Assembly (NCBI GenBank): GCA_035474375.1
Contig: DATINJ010000333.1
Coordinates: 1-64,000 of the forward strand
DNA from: JANNPJ01 sp035474375
GTDB lineage: Bacteria > Actinomycetota > Actinomycetes > Actinomycetales > Kineosporiaceae
Length of the DNA: 64,000 nt
Reading direction: 5' to 3'
Positions 42,927-51,298 of the stretch are shown here, one piece after another (position 1 is the first letter of the stretch; each line of letters starts with the position of its first letter). A program made the translations under genes and the position numbers. Below the pieces are notes generated by a model. It was not told the origin of the DNA. It saw nothing but the letters and a program-made list of their open reading frames with translations, and ran no database searches.

Positions 42927-43604
42927 TCAAAATTGATCGTGCTCACGATCGAGTGCCAACACCCGCAACGCCAGGACGACGACTCCGGTGGAACCGAGTA
43001 GAGCCACCGCACGCTGGGCGTATCCGCCACCCGTCGAAATGCTCAAGGCGACGAAGAGGGCCACCGCCACCAGCAACAGGACGCCGTAGCCGAAAGCCGG
43101 CCAGGCGAGTGAACGCCAGGCCGGGACCAGGCGCATCCGCCGAGCGAGCGCGAACGGAGCGAGCACCAAGATCGCAAAGGTGATCGAGCCGACGATCCCG
43201 TGGATCGCGCCATGCCATGAAGTCGTCGCCACCATCTCGGTGCAACCGAGATCCGCCGCGCGGCAGTCCAGTCGGAAGAACGCGTCGCTGAGGTCGTCCA
43301 GACCGGCCGCTGACAGCGCGACCAGCCAGGCGCTGACCGGGCCGTGATGACCGGGGGCAGCCAGCGCCGGACGGAGCGCCAGCACCGCGAAGGCCATGGT
43401 GAGAACGCCGGACACGGCTTGCGCGATCAAGATCAACCAGGGCCGGTCCGCGGTCATGGCACCGAGGTCGCTGATGTCGTGCTCGGCCACCGAGTAGCCA
43501 CCGCCCTGCAGCATCCCGGCGATCAACCAGGCCAGGGTGACCAGGGCTTGGCCGGCGATGGCGGCCCAGGCCAGGGCCCGGCTGAGGGTGCGCTGGGTGA
43601 TCAT
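42927..43604 (-). CDS. DUF998-family membrane protein
   Basis: A 225-residue membrane protein with six helices. It shows the DUF998 pattern: EHDISDLGAMTADRPWL after the first helix, then VATTSWHGAIHGIVGSITF. The family has no known function. The ATG at 43604 is used because AGGAGGT lies 6 nt upstream; an ATG at 43610 overlaps that site. Upstream at 43649-43666 is an inverted repeat that could regulate it or the symporter. Confidence 0.83.
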   Translation of the reverse strand: MITQRTLSRALAWAAIAGQALVTLAWLIAGMLQGGGYSVAEHDISDLGAMTADRPWLILIAQAVSGVLTMAFAVLALRPALAAPGHHGPVSAWLVALSAAGLDDLSDAFFRLDCRAADLGCTEMVATTSWHGAIHGIVGSITFAILVLAPFALARRMRLVPAWRSLAWPAFGYGVLLLVAVALFVALSISTGGGYAQRAVALLGSTGVVVLALRVLALDREHDQF

Positions 43605-43648
43605 GGCCATACCTCCTGTCGGTGCCCACAGGAGCCAACCGCCGACGA

Positions 43649-43666
43649 CTCAGGGATCATCCTGAG
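43649..43666. promoter_or_regulatory. Inverted repeat between DUF998 and symporter genes
   Basis: CTCAGG-GATCAT-CCTGAG, perfect 6-bp arms, in the divergent promoter region of the DUF998 and sodium:solute symporter genes. Operator is a possibility only. Confidence 0.35.
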
Positions 43667-43752
43667 ATGCAGATGTCCGATTCCAGGGCTATACCAAAGC
43701 GACGTATTTGATCTGGTTCTTCTCGTAGCACGGTTCTGACCAGGGAGTCGTC

Positions 43753-45426
43753 GTGGACTCGGACATTCTTCGGCTTGACGCGCAATTCATCGATTACCTC
43801 ATGCTGGCACTGTATTTCACCGTGGTGCTGGGCATTGGCCTGCTGGCCAGACGGCAGGTTTCGAGCAGTATCGACTTCTTCCTGTCCGGTCGATCCCTGC
43901 CTGCCTGGGTCACCGGACTGGCCTTCATCTCGGCCAACCTGGGCGCGATCGAGATCATGGGGATGTCGGCCAACGGAGCGCAGTACGGGCTGCCCACCAT
44001 GCACTACTTCTGGATCGGTGCGGTGCCGGCGATGCTGTTCCTCGGCGTCGTGATGATGCCCTTCTACTACGGGTCCAAGGTTCGCAGTGTTCCGGAGTTC
44101 ATGCTTCGGCGCTTCAGCCAGCCCGCTCACCTGGTCAATGCGATCAGCTTCGCCACCGCGCAGATCCTGATCGCCGGAGTGAACCTCTACCTGCTCGGCT
44201 CGATCGTGAACGCGATGCTCGGCTGGCCACTCTGGCTGTCACTGATCACCGCCGCCGCCATCGTGCTCACGTACACGTTGCTCGGCGGTCTGTCCGCAGC
44301 GATCTACAACGAGGTGCTGCAGTTCTTCATCATCGTCGCCGCCCTGCTCCCACTTACCCTGGCCGGCCTGCACAAGGTCGGCGGCTGGGACGGCCTGAAA
44401 GCCAAGGTCGCTGACAGTCCCGGTGGGGCAGAACAGCTTTCGGCCTGGCCTGGCACTGATCTCTCCGGCTTCTCGAACGACCTGCTGTCCGTGATCGGCA
44501 TCGTTTTCGGGCTCGGCTTCGTGCTCTCCTTCGGCTACTGGACGACGAATTTCGTCGAGGTGCAGCGGGCGATGGCCTCCAACAGCATGTCTGCCGCCCG
44601 GCGTACCCCGATCATCGGTGCTTTCCCGAAGCTGTTCGTGCCGTTCATCGTGGTGATCCCCGGCATGATCGCCGCCGTCGAGGTCAGCGAGATGATCACG
44701 TACAAGGCGGACGGCAAAGGCGATATCACCTACAACAACGCGCTGCTGCTGCTGATGCGCGACCTGCTCCCGAACGGCTTGCTCGGGCTGGCGATCACCG
44801 GTCTGCTAGCGGCATTCATGGCCGGCATGGCGGCAAACATCAGTGCCTTCAACACCGTGTTCAGCTATGACTTGTGGCAGACCTACGTGGTCAAGGACCG
44901 GCCGGACGATTATTACTTGCGAGTTGGCCGGGTCATCACCATCGTCGCCACCGTGGGGGCGATCGGCACCGCACTGCTGGCCTCCGGGTATTCCAACCTG
45001 ATGGATTACCTCCAGCAATTGTTCTCGTTCTTCAACGCCCCGCTGTTCGCGACGTTCATCCTCGGGATGTTCTGGAAGCGGATGACGCCGACCGCCGGGT
45101 GGGTCGGGCTGGTCACCGGGACGGCCTCGGCAGTAACTATCTTCATTCTGTCCGAGACCGAAGTGATCGACCTGCCCGGCCAGGGCGCCAGCTTCCTCGC
45201 CGCCGGGGTCGCCTTCGTCGCGGACATCGCGGTCAGCGTCGCGGTCAGCCTGGTCACCGCGCCGAAACCGGAGTCCGAACTACGTGGGCTGGTCTATTCG
45301 CTGACACCGAAGGAGGACCGGACCGAGCACCCAGTGGGTGACGAGGCGGTCTGGTACCGCTCCACCACCCTGCTGGCCAGCATCGCCGCGGTGCTGGTCG
45401 TCGTCCTCAATGTCGTCTTCGCCTGA
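43753..45426 (+). CDS. Sodium:solute symporter (SSS family)
   Basis: A 557-residue transporter with about 14 helices. SSS features are present: FFLSGRSLPAWVTGLAFISANLGA in the first repeat, PEFMLRRFSQPAHLVNAISF, and GLAITGLLAAFMAGMAANISAFNTVFSYDLW, the sodium-site helix. The subgroup resembles SGLT-like sugar symporters by its long first half, but the substrate cannot be fixed. The start is GTG at 43753, preceded by GGGAG. A small two-helix gene follows after 12 nt and is likely its partner. Confidence 0.87.
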   Translation: MDSDILRLDAQFIDYLMLALYFTVVLGIGLLARRQVSSSIDFFLSGRSLPAWVTGLAFISANLGAIEIMGMSANGAQYGLPTMHYFWIGAVPAMLFLGVVMMPFYYGSKVRSVPEFMLRRFSQPAHLVNAISFATAQILIAGVNLYLLGSIVNAMLGWPLWLSLITAAAIVLTYTLLGGLSAAIYNEVLQFFIIVAALLPLTLAGLHKVGGWDGLKAKVADSPGGAEQLSAWPGTDLSGFSNDLLSVIGIVFGLGFVLSFGYWTTNFVEVQRAMASNSMSAARRTPIIGAFPKLFVPFIVVIPGMIAAVEVSEMITYKADGKGDITYNNALLLLMRDLLPNGLLGLAITGLLAAFMAGMAANISAFNTVFSYDLWQTYVVKDRPDDYYLRVGRVITIVATVGAIGTALLASGYSNLMDYLQQLFSFFNAPLFATFILGMFWKRMTPTAGWVGLVTGTASAVTIFILSETEVIDLPGQGASFLAAGVAFVADIAVSVAVSLVTAPKPESELRGLVYSLTPKEDRTEHPVGDEAVWYRSTTLLASIAAVLVVVLNVVFA

Positions 45427-45438
45427 TCGGAAAATACT

Positions 45439-45732
45439 ATGGCTGACAATGAAACACCTTCTCTAGCAGATGATTCCGCTAGTTCCGATCCGCACGTAAA
45501 GGTGGTTTCGGCGGGCGCGTTCGACGTCCGGAGCATCATCGGCGGGCTGCTCGGCGCCTACGGCTTGATTCTGACCGTCGCCGGGCTCTGGTTCACCGAA
45601 GCGAGCGACAAGGCCAAAGCCGACGGCGAAAACCTGAACCTGCTCGTGGGTATCGGTCTGCTGGTCTTCGCCGCCCTGTTCCTCGCCTGGGTACTACTGC
45701 GGCCGTTGAAGATCGCCATACCCGAGGACTGA
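45439..45732 (+). CDS. Small two-helix membrane protein linked to the symporter
   Basis: A 97-residue protein with a hydrophilic N-terminus and two helices, about 35-52 (IIGGLLGAYGLILTVAGLWF) and 69-86 (VGIGLLVFAALFLAWVLL). It begins 12 nt after the symporter stop. Small membrane partners like this are often found next to SSS transporters; the role is unknown. Confidence 0.7.
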   Translation: MADNETPSLADDSASSDPHVKVVSAGAFDVRSIIGGLLGAYGLILTVAGLWFTEASDKAKADGENLNLLVGIGLLVFAALFLAWVLLRPLKIAIPED

Positions 45733-45749
45733 GCGCAGCCTGAGCGGCC

Positions 45750-46385
45750 CTAGACGGGTTCATACCCGAGAACGTCGGCGAGTTGATCGGCGGTCACCGA
45801 GCCGGGCCGTAGGATTCGTACCCGATCGCTCGTGCAGTCCAGGATCGTGCTGCGCGGAGCCGGGACCAGTTCCTCGTAGTCCAGGAACACAGCCACCTCC
45901 TGCTCGAGGTCTACCGCGTCCTGCGCCCGGGTCACCGCTTGCCCGCCCGACTTCTTCGCGACCGAGGTGACCACCGGGCCGCACTCGGAGATCAGCTCCA
46001 ATGCCACCGGGTGCAGCGGCACCCTGAGCTGGACGTATCGCTCGTCGCCGCCGATCTGCCAGTGAATGCTCGGCGATTTCGGCACGATCAGGGTCAGCGC
46101 GCCCGGCCAGAAGGCGACGGCGAGTTCCTTGGCCTGGTCGGAGGCCATTGACGCGACGCCGTCCATCATCGCGGCGCTCTTCACCAGCACCTGCAGCGGC
46201 GTCTCCAGGCCGATACCGCGCAGCTTGCGGATGCCATCGGTGGCCGGTGGCGAAAACGCGTCCGTGCCGACCACGTAGGCGGCTTCGGTCGGGAAGATCA
46301 CCAACTCACCCGCCGTGATCGACGACGCGGCAGCGGTGAGCGCCCGTCCACGTTCCATCGGGTCCACACAGTTCAGGACACGCAC
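45750..46385 (-). CDS. YrdC/Sua5-domain protein 1
   Basis: A 211-residue single-domain YrdC-fold protein: PTEAAYVVGTDAFSP, IRKLRGIGLETPLQVLV, FWPGALTLIVPKS and QLRVPLHPVALELI. The conserved TSAN-type motif that binds the product is altered to TSVAKKSGG. So it may not make threonylcarbamoyl-AMP; other YrdC-fold proteins carry out carbamoylation or are inactive. It is head-to-head with a second YrdC gene across about 100 nt. Confidence 0.78.
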   Translation of the reverse strand: MRVLNCVDPMERGRALTAAASSITAGELVIFPTEAAYVVGTDAFSPPATDGIRKLRGIGLETPLQVLVKSAAMMDGVASMASDQAKELAVAFWPGALTLIVPKSPSIHWQIGGDERYVQLRVPLHPVALELISECGPVVTSVAKKSGGQAVTRAQDAVDLEQEVAVFLDYEELVPAPRSTILDCTSDRVRILRPGSVTADQLADVLGYEPV

Positions 46386-46486
46386 GCTGGGCCTGCTTCC
46401 GTCGTCATCGCTGCTCGTCTTCTTCGAGGGCTTTCATCATCACCCGGAGGCGGAGGCTACCTCGCCGGGCGGGTATCGTGCCTCGG

Positions 46487-47173
46487 ATGGCGCAGTTCAT
46501 CTTCCTCCGGCCGCGCCCGGAATCCGGGACCCTCCGACTGGTCGACGTCGCGGCGATCGCAGACAACCTGCGCAAGGGCGGTCTTGCCGTGCTGCCGACC
46601 GAGACCGGCTACCTACTGGCCGCGCTCGCCACCTCGGAACCGGCGCTGATCAGCGCCTTCGCGGTGAAGGCCAGGGACCACTCGCAGGTCATGCACGTCG
46701 CCTGTGCCTCCATCTCCATGATCGAGACCGTCGGTGTGTTGACGCCGACAGCAGCTCGCTTGCTCGGCGAATTCACTCCGGGCCCGCTCAGCGTGATCAT
46801 TGAGAAGACCGCGCTCCTGCCGGATCGGCTGGTGACGATGAACGGCACCGTCGGCATCCGGGTGCCGGACAATGTCGCCACCCTGCAGGTGGTCGCCGAA
46901 CTCGGCGAGCCGTTGACCGCGACCAGCCTGAACCGCTCCGGCGAGCCGAGCACCCCGATCGACGAGGCCGGCCTCAGCCAACTGAACTGGCCGGACGGCG
47001 TCGTCCATGTCGTGGTGGATCCGACCGCCATTCGCTACGACACGGCGTCCGCCTTGGTTCGGGTTACCGGCGAGGAGCCGGAGGTGCTGCGGGCCGGGCC
47101 GATCGATGAAGCCCAGATCCGCGCTGTGCTGCTCCCTGGATTTGAAGGTTCGCAAGAGCGCTCGAACGGCTGA
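46487..47173 (+). CDS. YrdC/Sua5-domain protein 2
   Basis: A 228-residue YrdC-fold protein: LPTETGYLLAALATSE, VKARDHSQVMHV, LLGEFTPGPLSVIIEKT, MNGTVGIRVPDN and TATSLNRSGEPST, the last in place of TSAN. It keeps more of the ATP/bicarbonate-threonine pocket than its divergent neighbour. The ATG at 46487 is chosen; a GTG at 46478 is an alternative with no better ribosome site. Convergent with the acylase gene and separated from it by a 14-bp hairpin. Confidence 0.78.
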   Translation: MAQFIFLRPRPESGTLRLVDVAAIADNLRKGGLAVLPTETGYLLAALATSEPALISAFAVKARDHSQVMHVACASISMIETVGVLTPTAARLLGEFTPGPLSVIIEKTALLPDRLVTMNGTVGIRVPDNVATLQVVAELGEPLTATSLNRSGEPSTPIDEAGLSQLNWPDGVVHVVVDPTAIRYDTASALVRVTGEEPEVLRAGPIDEAQIRAVLLPGFEGSQERSNG

Positions 47174-47186
47174 GATCAGGACGCGA

Positions 47187-47221
47187 CGATGGCCGCTACC
47201 CGGAGGAGGTAGCGGCCATCG
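47187..47221. terminator. Bidirectional terminator
   Basis: A perfect 14-bp stem (47187-47200 with 47208-47221) around a 7-nt loop, between the convergent YrdC and penicillin-acylase genes. There is no strong T-run. Confidence 0.75.
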
Positions 47222-47269
47222 GCGTTCTCGGCGCGGGAGGCTGCCGCGCGCCGGGTCAGGGAGTCAGGA

Positions 47270-50200
47270 TTACTTCGAGTAGACCTCGAATTCATAGAGC
47301 GAGTAACCGTATTGCGTCCCACGGGCGGTGCCTGCGAGGCGCACGTACCGGGCACTGGTCGGGGTGAAGTCGAGGTTGTCGGTTCCGCCCGTGCCGGCGG
47401 TCACCGAAGCGACCGTCGTCCAGGTTGTCGCGTTCGAGGACACCTGGATCGTGTAAGCCTTGCCGTACGCGGATTCCCACCGCATCACCGCCCGGCCCAC
47501 CTGCTTCGAGCTACCGAGATCCACGTAGATCCACTGGGCGTCCGACCAGTCGCTGGCCCACCGGGTGGTCCCGTCCAGGTCGACCGCGTTCTTCGCTGCG
47601 TAACCGCTTTGGCTGGCGCTCGCGGTGACGGTCTTGCCGGCCGCGAGGTTGGCGATGTTCTCCGACCGGTTCGCCGGGAACTGAACCACTTGCTGGTAGG
47701 TGGGCCGGTTCTGCCAGGTCACGTTGGGGTGCTTGATCCCGCCCAGGGTGCTCTGCACGATCGAGTCAGCACACCACTGGTCACCGGCGGCGCAGATGGC
47801 GTCACCCGGGTACACCGTGGTGGCCGCCGTGGCGGCCGCCGTCTTCAGCGTGCTGAGCAGCGCATCCCGGCAGGTCGCCAGGACGCCGTTGCCGCAGTAC
47901 GTGTCGGGGAAGCCGCCCGCGACCGAGCGACCCAGAACCGAGCGCAGGTCCTTGTCGACGTAACTCCACCAGCCGAACTGGAAGGACGATCCCTTGTGGC
48001 CCTGGGCGCTCTCCACGCTGGAGCTGTTCCCGACCGAGCCGGACGGCGACTCGTCGGTCTGCAACACCTTGCTCAGTGCGGTGTACAGATCGGTACCCAG
48101 GGCGTCCGAGAATTCGGCCTTGACCAGCAACGGCCACCAGGCATCCAGGATGCGGATGGCGTCCGCGTTGGCGTAGGCCTTGCTGCCTGCGCTGGTCTCG
48201 GTCCGGAGCGCCCCACCATCGAGCCAGGTCTTCAGCTGGGCGGCTGCGGTAGCCGTGGCGGAATCGGTGATGGTCGAGGAGTTCAGCACCGCCAGCAGGA
48301 CCGGCAGCACCTTCGAGCCCCGAAGATCCGTCAGCCCGGCCTGCATCATCCGCCGGACGAGCAACGCTCGGGTGTACTTGGTGCCCTTCGCGATGTCCGC
48401 CTTGACCAGGGAATCGAGCAGGTCACCGCGGTGCACCGAGCCCTCACCGAAGTTACCCGCCGCCACTCCGGGGGCCTGCTTGTTGTTCCAGTTGGTGTAG
48501 TAGTCCTGATCGATTGATTGCGGATGCTGGGCGTATGGCGTGTACGTCGTGGAGTTCGTCGACGGGTCCCAGCCGACCCACTCGTTGGCCGCCGAGGCGA
48601 CGATCGGCAGCGTCGGGTCTACGTGCGCGGCCCGGGTCGGATTGGCACCGGAGTTGATGTAGGCGCTGTGCGTGGAGTCGACGTAGAACCAGTTGAACGT
48701 GTACCCCACGTCGTAGGCGGCCTTCTGGAAGGTCTGCGCGCTGTTCACGAACGCCGGGTCATTGAACTCCTGGAACCCGATGATCGATTCCACTTCGTGG
48801 TGGTAGGTCGACCGAAGGCTGGTGAAGGCGACCGGCGCGCCACCGACCGTGCCTCGATGGGTCACCAACCCGTACTTCGTCCGGTAGACCCGCATCGTGG
48901 TCGAGCCGGCCGCGGTTCCGTCCGCGGTGGTCGGTGCCCAGCTGTTGGTCCGGGTGATCGCCTCCATCGGCGTGCAGGTGCCGTGGAACAGGTAGGACGT
49001 CGAAGCCAAGGTCGCCGCGCTGCCATTGGCGTTGCACAGGGTGGCCGCGTAGCTGTCGTTGATGTCCTGGCCGGCCGAGGTGGCCGACCACGAGTAGTCG
49101 ACGCCACGACCCATCTGGACGTAGAAGTTCGTGCCGGCGAACGCCACCCCGCGAGCGTGGATGCCGGGCCCGTCCAGCTCCTCGAGCATCAGCAGCTGCG
49201 GAGCGAAATACCCCGTCTGCGGGCCGAATACGGCGATCGGGTGACCATCCACGGTGTTCGCCGCCGAGATCACCAGGGCGTTGGACATCCCGGATTTGCG
49301 GGCCGTCAGAGCGGTCGGAACAACGCTGCTCGTGGTCGAGGCAGTCGTGGAAGCCGTGGTTGCACCGGCGGTGGCGGTGGCGGCTGACCCGGTCGCGGCG
49401 ATCAACAGCGGCTCCGCCGTGACGCTGCCGGAGTCAGGGAGCGCAACACCGGTGGGCGAGCTGGGTGAGGTGCCGTACGAGAACGTCTTTCCGTCGTGGA
49501 TCGTCTCGACCGCCTCCGGGTCGTCCTGCTCCTGGAAAGCTCGCCAGACCTGCCGGCCCTTGGTGGCGCCGTACTTCTTCTCGGCGGCCAGCAGTGCGAG
49601 CGCCGACTGCACCTCGCCGCCGCCACCGGTGCCGAACAGCGCACCGACGACCGCGCCGATCGCCACGATGTCGGTCGCGGTGAACGGTTCGATCGTCCCG
49701 GCGTTCGTCACCGAGTCGATCTTCCCGGCCAGTACGTACTCACCGGGGAAGGTGCGGTTCGCTCTGGCCTGGGTGATGTAGGCATTGACGCCGAGCAGGT
49801 AGTCCTTCACGTCGGTGAGGGCCTGCGCCCCCCTGGCGCCGGACGCCGCCACCCGATCGATCTGGGCCTGCAGGTCGGCCTCCGTGTAGGGGGCCTGAGT
49901 GAAGAACGTCTGCTCGAACAGCCGGTTGGAGGGCGCCCCACCGGCGAAGCTGCTCAACTGACCGCGGCCGACGTGCCGCAGCACGTCCATCAGCCAGAGC
50001 CGGTCAGCACCGGCGATCCAGCCGGCGCCGTACTCGGTGCCCGCTCGGGTGGTGCCGCGCACGTGGGCGACGCCGGTGGCCTTGTCCCGAGTGATCGTGA
50101 CGTCGGAGCGCGGCGTCTTGACCGACTCCACCTCGGTCGGCGCGACATCGAGCGAGGCGTCGTTGTAGTACCCGTTGATCGCGGCATCAGTCAGGCTCGA

Positions 50201-50494
50201 GTATCCGGCGGCCAGCGAGGCGTACTTGCCCAGCTGATCGTCCGCGTGCGCCGGTTGGGTGCCGAAGGCCTGGTTACCCAGGATGTCCGCGAGGGTGGCG
50301 CTCCCGTTCTCGCCCGGCGGCAGGATGTCGCCGCACTGGCCGAGGCAGTAGTCCTCGCCGGAGAAGGAAGCCGTGCGCACGGGGGCCTGCGCTTCGGCCC
50401 GCCCGGGGACGGCCAGAGCAGCGATCAAAACTGCGGTGGCAACCGCGGCTTTGAGCGGTACTCGGTGCCGCCATGCCGCGCCATTGCTGGTCAT
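47270..50494 (-). CDS. Secreted penicillin-acylase-family protein with C-terminal F5/8C domain
   Basis: A 1074-residue secreted Ntn hydrolase. The signal peptide (about 1-36) ends in GRAEAQA. The alpha-chain region has IVRDKATGVAHVRG-like TITRDKATGVAHV and GWIAGADRLWLMD. A Thr/Ala-rich spacer precedes the autocleavage site, where S404 in SGMSNALVI becomes the N-terminal nucleophile. The C-terminal 140 residues are a discoidin/F5-8C carbohydrate-binding domain (NAVDLDGTTRWASDW, ARYVRLAG). Family members deacylate beta-lactams, acyl-homoserine lactones or aculeacins. The binding domain would hold the enzyme on a polysaccharide surface. Single gene; substrate unknown. Confidence 0.85.
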   Translation of the reverse strand: MTSNGAAWRHRVPLKAAVATAVLIAALAVPGRAEAQAPVRTASFSGEDYCLGQCGDILPPGENGSATLADILGNQAFGTQPAHADDQLGKYASLAAGYSSLTDAAINGYYNDASLDVAPTEVESVKTPRSDVTITRDKATGVAHVRGTTRAGTEYGAGWIAGADRLWLMDVLRHVGRGQLSSFAGGAPSNRLFEQTFFTQAPYTEADLQAQIDRVAASGARGAQALTDVKDYLLGVNAYITQARANRTFPGEYVLAGKIDSVTNAGTIEPFTATDIVAIGAVVGALFGTGGGGEVQSALALLAAEKKYGATKGRQVWRAFQEQDDPEAVETIHDGKTFSYGTSPSSPTGVALPDSGSVTAEPLLIAATGSAATATAGATTASTTASTTSSVVPTALTARKSGMSNALVISAANTVDGHPIAVFGPQTGYFAPQLLMLEELDGPGIHARGVAFAGTNFYVQMGRGVDYSWSATSAGQDINDSYAATLCNANGSAATLASTSYLFHGTCTPMEAITRTNSWAPTTADGTAAGSTTMRVYRTKYGLVTHRGTVGGAPVAFTSLRSTYHHEVESIIGFQEFNDPAFVNSAQTFQKAAYDVGYTFNWFYVDSTHSAYINSGANPTRAAHVDPTLPIVASAANEWVGWDPSTNSTTYTPYAQHPQSIDQDYYTNWNNKQAPGVAAGNFGEGSVHRGDLLDSLVKADIAKGTKYTRALLVRRMMQAGLTDLRGSKVLPVLLAVLNSSTITDSATATAAAQLKTWLDGGALRTETSAGSKAYANADAIRILDAWWPLLVKAEFSDALGTDLYTALSKVLQTDESPSGSVGNSSSVESAQGHKGSSFQFGWWSYVDKDLRSVLGRSVAGGFPDTYCGNGVLATCRDALLSTLKTAAATAATTVYPGDAICAAGDQWCADSIVQSTLGGIKHPNVTWQNRPTYQQVVQFPANRSENIANLAAGKTVTASASQSGYAAKNAVDLDGTTRWASDWSDAQWIYVDLGSSKQVGRAVMRWESAYGKAYTIQVSSNATTWTTVASVTAGTGGTDNLDFTPTSARYVRLAGTARGTQYGYSLYEFEVYSK

Positions 50495-50585
50495 GAGTGC
50501 CTCCGGAGCGTTCGCGAAGTTAGGTGCTCGAACGCTAACGGCAGAAGCGCAAAATGTGAACTACTCTCGGGTTTTGTTCCGAAGA

Positions 50586-51245
50586 TTACTCTGTGTTGAT
50601 CGTTGGTGGCATCAATTGACCGAGCCGTGAGTCCAGATACGCACCCAGGACCTGCTGCGCTTCGGCGATCAGCCACGGGTCGCCGGCGGGATCGAAGCGG
50701 AACGCCAGCCGGACCAGACTGTCCGCGATCTCGACCGCGACCAGTAGGACGGTCGCCAGGTCGCCCGACTCTTGAGCACCCAATTGCACGGCCAGCGGGC
50801 GGAGCCGATCGGCCACCAGTTCATTGGCGTTGTCGAGGCCCGGACCGGCCTCCTCGACAGGACCCAAGATCGGTTGCGGATCACCGAAATCGAGTACCGC
50901 GAACCCGGGCATCTCCCGTTTCATCGCGACATACTCCTGGACCACCACGGAGGCGGTGGACTGCCAGCCGCTGACCGGATCGCGATCCAGCCGGGAACCC
51001 AGCCGCCCCAGGAACGCCTCGAGATTGCGCTCCGCCAGCCCCCGGCACAGCGCCGCCTTGCCGGCGAAGAACTGGTACAGCGTGCCGATCGGCACCTCTG
51101 CCCGGCGGGCCACCTCGCGGGTGGTGAGCGCGTCGTACCCCACTTCGTCGAGCACCTGCGCGCAGGCGTCGAGCAACCGCGCGACCCGCTCGGCACTGCG
51201 CCGTTGCATCGGTTTCCGTCGAACATTTCCATTTGGCTCTGGCAT
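50586..51245 (-). CDS. TetR-family regulator
   Basis: A 219-residue regulator. The N-terminal HTH (about 15-65: RVARLLDACAQVLDEVGYDALTTREVARRAEVPIGTLYQFFAGKAALC) is followed by a variable helical ligand domain. It is divergent from the GH1 beta-glucosidase gene, 53 nt apart, so it probably controls the beta-glucosidase/transporter pair. GGGGGG stands 5 nt before the ATG at 51245. The 91 nt between it and the acylase gene show nothing besides promoter sequence. Confidence 0.85.
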   Translation of the reverse strand: MPEPNGNVRRKPMQRRSAERVARLLDACAQVLDEVGYDALTTREVARRAEVPIGTLYQFFAGKAALCRGLAERNLEAFLGRLGSRLDRDPVSGWQSTASVVVQEYVAMKREMPGFAVLDFGDPQPILGPVEEAGPGLDNANELVADRLRPLAVQLGAQESGDLATVLLVAVEIADSLVRLAFRFDPAGDPWLIAEAQQVLGAYLDSRLGQLMPPTINTE

Positions 51246-51298
51246 TGCTACCCCCCAGCGTCTAACATGAACAATCCTCACCTTAGCAAGGGAACCTC

